From: Nephrocerus scutellatus
Taxonomy: Eukaryota > Arthropoda > Insecta > Diptera > Pipunculidae
Direction: 5' to 3'
Length of the DNA stretch: 64,000 bases
Assembly: GCA_947095585.1 (NCBI GenBank)
Contig: OX352761.1
Location: 129,424,277 to 129,488,276, forward strand
The position numbers and the translations under genes were made by a program. Below the pieces are notes generated by a model. It did no database searches and was not told the origin of the DNA. It saw only the letters and a program-made list of their open reading frames with translations. Below are positions 51,201 through 63,200 of this stretch, piece after piece. Positions within the stretch are counted from its first letter, which is position 1. Each line of letters opens with the position of its first letter.

Positions 51201-54200
51201 TTTAATGTCGTTTCGTAATCGAGGATGAATCGTGAATCCATCACAACACACCAATGAACAATCAGTGGGTTTCTCCGGGTGAACCTGCGCAAAAGAAGGC
51301 CAAGGGGTCCGTCGGCCAACAAAGTCGTGGCCACAATTTTTTGGATGCACGCGGTGTCATTCACATCGATTACCTTGTAAAGGGTAAAACGATCACCGGT
51401 GAATTTTATTCAGAGTTTTTGGACACATTCGATATGTAAAAAACGACCGCATTTGGCGAAGAAAGAAGTGATGTTTCATCAGGACAATGCACGGGTTCAC
51501 ACGTGTGTAGTCACCATGGCAAAAACACTAAAATGGAGCTACGAATTGCTCCCTCATCCACCCTATTCTCCGGATTTAGCCCCGAGTGACTTTTTCTTGT
51601 TTTCAAACCTAAAGAAATGTCTCGACAGAAAGAGATTTGACTCCAACTTTTGATGACTTCGACAAATCTTATTTTTTGGAAGGGATAAAAAATTTGGAGA
51701 AACGTGGGACAAAGTGTATAGAGCTCAAAGGAGACTATGATGACAAATAAAATGGAGGTGTGGGCACAACACGACTTTTTTTTACGGACGGGGCCGGAAT
51801 TTTTAGTAAATGTATATTACATTTTTTTTTTGCACTTAACAGATTTCTATTCTTTTTGAGTTATTTGCAAAAACTAAAAAAACTGTAGTAAACTGTCACT
51901 TCAGGTTGTCACATTTCCGTCAAAATCATCTGGTCCCTCACAATTTACGTAAAAAGACTAAATATGAATTTTCCTACCGATAACTTCTCCTCTCTGGGCT
52001 GTAGAGTGGAGACAGACAGACATACAGACAGGCAGAGATTTTTTTATTTTCGCTTTTTCTGACTCTGGTGATACGGGAATGTTCATGATTACTATGCAAA
52101 AGAAAGTAATAAAATGATTTATTATACAAAAACCGGTTTTTTATTCAAAACGGACTTATTGACCCGCCCTCCTATCACCAATATAAATGGTGAACTTGTA
52201 TTATTTTAACTGTTTGCTTATTAAAGTTGTTATTTGTAAATTAACAAACTTGTGCTGCATTTTACTTGCAAAATCCTTTACGAAGTCGAAAGCCTAAACT
52301 TCCTAACAATATATTCAATATGGAGACTATGACAAAATAATATCCTGATTTGACTTAAATGTCTTACTCCCTGATTTGTCATATCAACATCTATTTAAAT
52401 TGATATAACATAACATAATATTCCTCATGCAAATTTTTATTTTTTATTCTATTTTACAGATTCATCGATATTCCAATTGAATCGTGTGGAAAATCGTCTC
52501 CCTTGCGTGTCGCCCTACAAGCTAGTGCTCCGGACCTTTTGCTAATCTTATTAAGGTAATCATTATTTTACAAGTACTGTGTGTACGAAAAAAAAACAAT
52601 TTTACGTTTGTATATTTTTCTAATGCGAGCTACGTAAGCCTAACGTGCGTTCCTGAATTTCTCGCTATCAACATTGAGTTATGTCACATTTTTATACACT
52701 CAAAGGGATGGGTGCCTTTTTATTTAGAACCTAAAAAGAGAAATGGCGTCTGATCTGAACCTCGGTAAAAGATAAGGAAAATACTCGTAGCACTTCCCAT
52801 ACGTCGACACATAATATTATATTTATTTTTCGGCATAGGGAAAATTTTATTTCTCTTTTAATGCAATTTGATAATTCGTTTCCTGGCAATTATTCATCAT
52901 GCGTTAATTGGTTTTTACATAAAACACATAAAAACAACCAAAAAGGAATGGAAAATTACGGAAATTATTACTCTTCCTGCAATGTAATCTCTGTGGTTAA
53001 CTTATTTTTCTTCCCTTAGGTATATTACTTCGTGAACTGTTTAACTTTTATTACATTTAATCAACATAAACAGGATATTTAATCTTGCTGTGGTGGAAAT
53101 TTGAAATGGTAATGTTATTAACATCAGTTGTTTATATAAATCGGGGCAGATAAAGAGATTTTTTTTACGGGAGTGCATTTGCGGACCACGGTTGTAGGGC
53201 TTGTAGGTTGTAGATGATGATGTTTATACAAGTGCTAACCCGGCTTAATAGTTTTTGGGTCAATAGTTTCAGAGAAGCAACAGCATCGAGCTTAGCAGTT
53301 TGTCTGCCTTCTCTCAGTTTCCAACTTGTAAAATAATGAATAAAAACCAGTTTGTTTTATGATGTACACACGCTCAAGAGATTTGCACCCTTATAGTGCA
53401 TATAGCACATAGCGTGGCGTTAGGAAATTAGGGAGTGGAAAATATGAGATGTCTATAAACATATCTCTTAAATGACTGCAGATCATTCATATGCGGAAAG
53501 ATAGAGTCTGGCAATTCATTGAATTGGTTAGTGCGTCCGAAGATAGGCCTAATGGTAGTCCCGTGTGCTCGAGTTGAGGCACGGGTATTGCGGATGGGTT
53601 GGACGATAGGGTATTTCATTTAAAGTTGTCATTTTTGAATTTATATTTTATATCCTTCGCATAACAATACATAATAGATGGTGCTGTACAAAGTAAAGAT
53701 ATAAAATCTGAAATACCTTAATACACTTGACATAAGCATCAGGGCAGACATTATTCTTTCGAAATTGACATATTGCTTTTACTGCTTCAATCTGAATAAC
53801 TAGATCAGGAGATAGGTGATTGAGCAGTGTGCTTAAAGAGTCTACCGAAGTTGAACACGTTATTTCCAGGCAGAAATGACAGTGTATTACCTAACTATTT
53901 TAAGACAAGTTCTTGGCCGACAACTTTACCTTTCTTAATTTTGCATAAGATGTAAACATAGACAGACGGACAAACGGTATGAGCTCCTTTCAAGACCAAG
54001 AAAGAATATAAAATGTTAATGGCGCTGCAAAATAACCGAAGAAAAACTGTTGTGCAAACGAAAAATTCCCTTGAATGATGGAAATGGATGTTGCGAGCGA
54101 CTTAAATAAACATCATCTATACTCGTACAGTGTACTCGTATATACATCTAACCTAATATCCTTGGACTGACGTTCATTCGTTTGTCGATTGAGTTGCAAC

Positions 54201-57200
54201 GAAATATTTTTATAAGAATGCTTTCTGTCCTTCTGTGTCTGAACATCTCCGACTGACTCCAAGATGTCTCACGGTCTTCGATTTTAATGGAACTTTTGTT
54301 CACTTCAATTCTTGATTTTTCTCTCCGACAGACGTATTTAAGTAGAAACTTTTTTTTAAAGGGAAAAGCCAAGGCAATGCAGTACTTGTTATCATCTATC
54401 GAAACTATATCAACAAAAACTAACCGCAAAAAGTTGTTTGCATCATTTGCTCCATAGCACAGGATAATGAGAAAAAGAAGAAGAAGAAGGATAATCATGT
54501 CGAGTTGTAATTTTATTTGTTCTTCTCAATTCATTTTTTTGTAATCTGCTTTTTCGAGCACATAATTTCTCGCTTCTTTTAACACAGAGACACTTCGAAT
54601 GCATTCTGCGAAAGTCCATCACTTGTAACGATTTTTAATTTGCACTAAGGGATGGTTTCTGTTCTATTTATGTACTATGGCAAAGCTATGCGCCATTGTT
54701 CCGTTGTCATTGTGTCTTCCAATAGCGTATCTTAGACGATATGGAAACAATGTGTGATGAAATCATACGCTTATAGAACATTTTTCTTGAAACATAAACG
54801 TATTTACTTTTATTTACTTGATTAAAAATTGGTCTTTGAACTTCAGGTTCTAATTTAAAGCACCTTAAGTCTATTTCTCTAAAACTAATGAGTTTTAGAG
54901 TAATTCAAGATGAGCACTTGACGAAATCTCAGACTAAATTCTTCGTGGTCAATGAGCTCTCAAAAAATTTTCTACACACTGAATAAGGGTTTGATCTAAG
55001 TTCAGATCATTCTCCAATTATGCTTACTTTAAGTGATAGTACAATTATAAGAGAGAGAAATCCAACACTGACAAGCATTGGTACCGCTTTAAACTTTTAT
55101 TGAGCACAAAAATAATTCTATCAATGTCGCTTAAATCTGTAATTGAACTAGAAGATGATGTCCTTACTTTACACCGCTCATGAAAAGGAAAGTAATTAAT
55201 CTCAGCTACTCCAAAGAAATAATCGATATTGTAGCACATAAACGACCACTTTGAAAGAAATGGCAACAAACAGATAAAAATAACTTCAACAACTCCCTGT
55301 AAATGTAAAGCATTGTCAACGAACCATGGTACATTACAATTTTTTTAAAACTAGTCCCATTAAATTCGGACTGGTAGAAGACGAGATATCCAAGTTCCTA
55401 CCAAAAACTTTCGACTACTATAGACACACGAGCTAATGTATTCTGAAATAGATGACCCCTCCCTTCTCCAATTAACACTGTTTCCGAGATGATAGCCTGA
55501 TATTTGTTACAAAATTTATCGTGTATATGTTATATATTAAAATGATAATTAATTAAATAAAAATATAAAACCTATTTTAGATTACTTAAATTAAAAAATA
55601 CTAATATGTTATGCTAAATCCCCTTAGACGTGTAAAACTCAATATTCCGCAATATAAGCAAAAACACCCTCTTAACAGCGATAAAGGTATAATATTTAAT
55701 GATTAAAAGCAGGGTACCCAAAGTTTAACTTACAACCTTACAAGTGCAAAGGGATATTATAAATTTTTTAACTGAAACAGCGATAAGATTCATCCTGTTT
55801 CGAAGATATTTCTTGATGTCTTTAAATTGATTATTTAAAGCTCTTTAAAACTATTTTATGAGCATCAATTATTCGAAAAAATCTGTTAATGACAATAAAG
55901 TGTAACTTCATATTGAATACGGTAAAAAAGATTTATTCAATCCTTTATATTTGTTTAATTGAAACTTCGCGGAAGGAAACTGGTAGTCAGTCAAAATAAT
56001 AACTTGACACTTTTAATGCTTCTTTGCTACATTTAATTTAGTTAATAGGAACAGTAGTTAAGTCATTTCCCCCACATCGATGCGTCTACTATGATATCTC
56101 ATCAATCATTTTTCTTGTTGATCTCATATTGTATTCCCTTTTCTTTTAAAGATATGGTGCCGCACCGAATCCTCCTGATGGAGGATCATCAGCTGTTTTT
56201 GCATTGCTTGATAAACTGTTGGAACACGGACGTAATTACGTATTTCAGAATGTGTCATGCTTGGAAATTCTTCTGAAAAATATCTCATTGATTGAAATGC
56301 CATGCAAGGTATGTGTGAGTCGTTTTGTGAGATGGTTTATTATTCTCATCCACCAATTTAACAATCTACCCACCTACCCACCTACTCACCTAACCATCCA
56401 ACCATCCACACATTATAATACCCAGATAGCATCGTCGAAACATGTCGTTTGCAAAAACTTCCTGCCAATGCATGCAGCTGCATTACCAATGTGATTCTAT
56501 CTATGCCAGTGACAGAGCATTTCGCATGACATATTTCTCTGACATACAGCATTATGCATCCTGACTGTAGCAGAAAAAAATAAAATAAAAAACAAGAACA
56601 TAACAAGAATAGAATGTGGAAGTCAGCAGTTTATATCTGGCACATTCGTGATCATGGTTTGAGGGTTTTATGTTTAATGCTTTCTTTCCTGGCAAAGTGC
56701 TTCCATTGCAAATTGAAATGTTTCTGACGAAGTAATTGATTTTGTCCTTAAAAAAAATTTGTGTTCCCGCTCTTTTTATTTTCGGTTTTTGTAATGGATT
56801 TCCTTTTTAAATTTCGTTTTCCATAATGGACTTGTGTTGTTTCGCCGCAGCCAGTCGTCTTTGGGGTACGAAAGGAAATGTTTCTTGAAAGATATGGAAA
56901 ATTGCTCATTGATCAAATTTTAAAAAAGGAACAAGTATTTGGCATAATGCCATTGAAACATCTGTGCCGGTAAGTGTGTTTTGGTTTTCTATTAATAGTC
57001 TTATTATTATAAAAGTTTTTCGGTGCTAAAATAGTTGTAACATTTCTAAAATGCTTATTAATTGTAACTAAATATACTATACTACACAGTCTTAATTTTA
57101 CAACTGTATACTCTGAATTCTTTAAGTAGGTTTGTTGAAGAAAACTGATAAATAAATCGCAAACTGCTTTAACGAAAGTGCTTCAAGTCGAAAATATTTT

Positions 57201-60200
57201 TTCCCATTAATGAGATTTCCGCTCTAAACTAAACGCTTAAAGTAATTTTCCTGCAGGATGCACCTACATCGCGCTAAGCAAACTCTCGTATATTCCTTTT
57301 TATCCTCCTCGTTTACTGACTCTCTTAATAATGTTCTTCCCTATCATTTTTACATCACGATGAGTTGACAAGACGTTGGCATAAATGTCAGAGTAAATTG
57401 ATTTTAAAATGTCCACCAAGAGATAAAATTAATTATTTAAATCCTCGTCATCATCGTCGCAATTAGAAAATTGCATCGAGCACGATGCTCGACTTGTAAC
57501 AGGGCAGCAGAAAAAGGCAGACATGAAACAGAAAAATTTATTATTATGTGTGTACACGTTGATATAGGGGGAACTTATGGAGAAGATACATTTTCAAAGG
57601 AAGGTCTTTTAACTATTAGAAGACTAATTATAATTCGATAAATTGATGGACGAAAATTAATGTTTTATTCATCTTGTCAGCCAGCTTATCTGACTTACCG
57701 TGCTTACACAATAAAAAACTTAATGCTTAACGAGCAAAAAACCCAAATCCATACAATACTGTATGTCTTAAGTATTAAGTTTTTCATTGTGGGAGCACCA
57801 TTATTTAACTTGACTTTTCCTGTCTGTTCGCTTTTTCGACTTCTTTGAAGTCCTTTTTATCCACCTTTCACATGACCTAGAGAGCTTTGTGAGCAGCTCA
57901 GCGTATATACTTTATTTGAGATCCTGCGTGTGACACGTGTCTCATCTCGTTTATGGCGCGTGTGATGCGTGGAAATTGGGTTAATCTTTAAAAAAGACCC
58001 AATTTTTTCGACTTATTTGAGGTCCTTTTTAACCTCCTTTCACACGACCTAAAGAGCTACAATTTTCACGTGTAACACATGTCGTGATTCACCTGTGGTG
58101 TGTGTGATGCAAGAAAGGAGGGTTCATCTTTGAAATAGGCCCCACATTTTATAAACCAACACGTCTTAGAGAGTTGAAATTTTGTGAGTAGCTTAGAGCA
58201 TTTTCTGAGGTTCGTTTGAAGCGTGTCGCGAGTTTCATGTGGCGTGTGCGATGCTTGGAAAGTGGGTTAATCTTTCAAATAGGCCCGAGATCGCGTCGAC
58301 TTCCTTGAGGTCCTTTTTATCCACCTTTCAAAAAGCACCCCAGTGTCAATGGCCTTTTCTGAGATTCCGTGTGTAACACGTGTCGCAAATCGCGTGTGAT
58401 GCGTGAAAATTTGAATAACTGCGTGTGGCGTATGTCTATATATAAAGGGTGTTTTTTTAGGAGGTTTGTTTTTCCGATAGATGTCGTTTTATTTTATGAC
58501 AGTTGTTTTGACAGCTCAAAGTGGCATTTCTACTCAGTATTGTTTGGCAAATCATTATGAATAGGTTAACTCCAGAACAACGTTTTCAAATCGTGGAAAT
58601 TTATTTTCAAAATTGTTCAATTAAAAATGTTTATAGAGCACTTCGTGAATTTTATGGTGCACATAATCGTCCGTCAGAGACCACCATAAAGAACGTAATT
58701 ACCAAATTTCGGTCTACATTCACTCTTTTGGATGCCAAGCCACCGACAAGAATGAGAAGAGTTCGTACAGAAGAAAATATTGCTGTCGTTGAGGCCAGTG
58801 TCGAAGAAAACGACAATTTATCGATTCGTCGTCGTGCTCAGCAAATTGGACTTTGTCCATCGACTTTATGGAAAATTTTACGTAAAGATTTGGGTTTGGT
58901 GCCATACAAAATTCAATTGGTGCAAGAATTAAAGCCACACGACCATCGTTTGCGCCGTGAATTCAGTGATTGGTCGTTAAATCAATTGAACGAAGATCCA
59001 TTTTTTTACCGTAAAATTCTCTTCAGTGATGAGGCGCATTTTTTGTTAAATGGATACGTCAACAAACAAAATTGTCGCATTTGGAGCAAAGATAATCCAC
59101 ACGCCGTTCAAGAATTACCAATGCATCCTGATAAATGTACTGTTTGGTGCGGTCTATGGGCTGGTGGGATCATCGGTCCATATTTCTTTAAAAATGAGGA
59201 AGGACGACGCGTTACCGTGAATGGAAATCGATACAGAACCATGTTAAATGAGTTTTTGTTGTCAAATCTTGAAGATATGGATATGGATGAAATGTGGTTT
59301 CAACAAGATGGTGCCACTTGCCATACAGCACGTGAAACAATCGACTTATTGAAAGAAACTTTCAACGACAACATTATTTCGAGAAATGGTCCGGTGAATT
59401 GGCCTCCGCGTTCGTGCGATTTGACGCCACTCGATTACTTTTTGTGGGGATACGTGAAGTCATTGGTTTATGTGGATAAACCTCAATCGATTGACGCTTT
59501 GGAAACCAATATTCAACGTGTCATTGCTGACATACGCCCTCAAATGCTTGAAAAAGTGCTGGAAAATTGGACCTCCAGAATGACATTTGTGAAAAATAGT
59601 CGTGGTAGCCATATGCCAGAAATTGTGTTTAAATGTTAAATGCCAAAAAATTATCTACCAAATAAAAAAAAATTTTGGTCATTTCATAATTTTATATGTG
59701 TTTTATTCAAAAAAAAAATCGGCAACCTCTTAAAAAAACACCCGTTACATAAAATACCTTATACCCGAAAAACGAAGCTTTCGGCTCAATTAAATTCCTT
59801 AAAAAAATTGCTAACGAGAACTGTACATCTGTTATAAAGTCTCTATATTAACTTCGCGTCGGCGTGTGTTTGTTTGTCTGTTTGTTTGCCTGTTTGTGGC
59901 TGGCTGGCCAAATCTTGTGATCAATTTTTAATTCACTTCCTTTAAACTTTGCACACATGTGTACTTCAATGACTTCAAATTTGGAGGTGATCGGTCATCA
60001 GAGCCGAGGTGCTCCCATATACATTTTTTCTAAATGTACCTGATGTTATTTAAATTTGCACATTTTGTATCTCCAATTAGAGCATTTTCATGAAAACAAA
60101 TTATTTTTATGGGTTGGTTTTTTTTAAATTGTTGTCGGAATATTAATTAAATAAACTTAAAACTTCTTAATTGCGTTAGATGAGATACTGCGCTTCAATT

Positions 60201-63200
60201 AGGTCGCTTCATATTCAAGTCATAATTGTGCTTAATGAATTACATTAGAAGTTAATTACTGTTGAACAAATTGAATACATACTCATGTCTGTAGTGAATA
60301 GAAAATCCAAAATTTACAATGCAGAAAATTGTCGAAATTTAATGTTGAGTTTCATAACCATGCTTAATCTCGTATTATCTTATATCCTTATGTAAAGTGG
60401 ATGGCGTTTACAGAACGTACTTATATATGATACATTCACACAGAAATCTAATGAATAATAACCATTTGGTTATACAGATATCGGAAATTATCGCCTTATC
60501 CAGTAAATATCGAAAAATCTATCCTGATATGTTTGACATATAATTATATTGTCTGTGTACAAGTTTGGTCAAGGATATCACTTAAGTACAAGTGGGTATC
60601 ATTGTTCAATAGAGAAAATAGTTATACCACCGAGTATAATGAAGGGGAGTCGAGGGAAAAAAGTTCACATTTCTTATCACGATTATTATTGGTGTGGAAA
60701 TAATGTAAGCTAAGCTAAGTAAATCTTAAATGCATCAAAAATATGCTTGAAATTCGATCAGAGACATTTGATTTGATTTTCTGTTTTAATATGAAAAAAG
60801 TTCCAAGTGCAAACTATCTCTCTCTGAATGCTGATTTTCATAGAAAACTACATTATCCGAAGTTGAACATTGTCTGTCGTTTAAAAAACACCTACACATA
60901 AGGTAGGTTTTGTCAAATCTATATCAGATTATGGCACTACTACATAAGCAATAGGAGATTTTTGTGGGAGACCATGCCCGGAGCCTAGCTTAAAGCTATA
61001 TGTATATGATATGACAAAAGCAACGTTAGGCGTAGTAGTAAACTTTTCTGAGCTTTGTTTTTTTTATAGATTTTTATATATCTATATACCAGCTGATTAC
61101 CCGGCCTTGCCCAGGTATTTATTCATTCCAATCTTCTATTAGGCAGTGTTAGAAAAAAGAATGATATCTATCTATAAGGTAAAATTGCATTTTTTATTAA
61201 GATAATAAGTATTTTAAATTATAGCTATAGTATTCAAATTATAAAATAAAATTAAAAAAACATACATTATATTAATTTAAAACAGAACTTGGTTGTATAC
61301 AATGTTTTTAGTTTTACCTTCAAGAGCAATAATAAATAAATTCTTAGGTGAACCCACCACAGAAAAAGTATAAGCAACATAAAGTTGTCCATGGGAAAAA
61401 CATGACGATCTCAAATCTATACTCCGCAGTACTTAATAAACTGTCGGACTTATTGATCGTCATCGAAACCGTTTTACTGGAAATTTCAATCTCTTAAATT
61501 TAAAATTAAAAGGTAGATCTGTCGAAATGACAGCTATCCGTGGGATTTAAACTGTTTCACACTGTCCCTTTTCAGTCAAGATACAAGTCGCTTCAATTAT
61601 ATTGCCCAGCATCTTTTGTACGTACAGTCTTGGGCCGTTTTGACGAGTCGAGATATCGTAGTAAAATAATTGGAGATCCCACTGTAAGGATAAGACGATG
61701 TGATGGCAATCCAGACGAATCAAGTTAGTTTAGGAACTCTGTTAGATAATTAACTTCCTCATCAGCATACACTACGGTATCGTTACACTTATATTCAGTG
61801 ACTACGCCTATTAACATGGCAAGTATTTGACTTTTTGCTTCATTGGTGTCTCCATTTTTAGAAGCAAGAATGGCCCCTTCTCGAAACCGGTTCAAAATGT
61901 GATAGTTTTGAGAAATAGCCGGATAAATTGAATTAGTTCTGCGGCAGATTTCAAAAATTAAATTTCCATAGTCAATTTTATATTGCCATAAGACAGCTAC
62001 TAATCTACCTTTTCCAATTTGAAGTAAAAGCGACAATGTCCTCATCCCTAAATCCAGCCGTTCACCGAGTACCTGCCACCCCCACAGCCAAAAAAACTGC
62101 TACCCACTCCATCCACAATATTTGATTCAAGATTGTAATGTATATGTATACTAAGTTTGGTTAAAATTGGTGAAGGCATTACAGAGCTAGTTAGGCACAA
62201 ACAAAAAAACAAACAAACAAACGAACAAATAAATTCTCTATCTATACTAATATTATAAAGAGGTAAAGTTATAGTTTGTGTGGTTTAAAAAAATTTTTCA
62301 CCAATATTTAGAATGGACTTTCAGTGTAGAAATAGGCTATATATATTATCCCGTTCTATTAAAAGGGCCTTTTGTGGCGACCAATTTTATAACTAAATAA
62401 CTAAAGTCGAGGAAAAAGCGGTCGGGCATCATAATGACTGTGTGCTGTGTGTTGCGCTGTTCGTTGCGTTTTTTCTGTGCTGTAGGAACATGTAATGACT
62501 GTGTGCTATATGCTGCGCTGCTTTGTACGTACTGTAATCTGTAATCTATATAGATAAAAAAGTATTTCTGTTGGTTTATAAGACGACTTTAAAACTCAAA
62601 AACTAGACAGCCGTTTGAGCTGAAACTTTTACTGAATATGCGTCACCACAAGTGCGAATACGATCGTGGTAGTAAAGGCAAGTCGCGGATTCGTGTGTGC
62701 GGGTGGCGATCGCACTGGAGAAGCTACTTTTATATATACATATAGATTTAATAGGTATTGTAGGGAATTAAGGCAAACAACACATTCTAATGACATATTT
62801 GTACGTAGCTGACGTAATTGAACAAAATTCAACAAAATTATATGCAATTATTATAGTAGAGGTTATACTCTTTGGCAAAAGAACCTCAATAACGTTCAAA
62901 CTAAAAAATTTAATGAATTACGGTCGAATTTCGACCATATACGGGCCTCTGGTAAATTATAAATTTAAGAAAGTGCTGCATATTATTTATATTTATATTC
63001 TATTAAAAAAAAAGTTGCTTCACACTATCCGACAAATTTCTTTGCAATTACAGTTGCCGCATTCGCGATCTTCTTCGAAATAATGGCCAACTACCTGAGG
63101 GGATTGACACACTTCGCTTGCCAAGGAAACTTCAGCGTTATATTGATTTAATGGATGACTCACTGCAATGACTGCAATCCATGTCAGTCGATATACCAAC

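Noticed and set aside
54148..54498. 116-codon minus ORF with a Leu-rich start resembling a signal peptide
   Set aside because: The Leu run comes from a (GAA)n-type tract; no motif, no splice context, and the rest has no recognisable domain.
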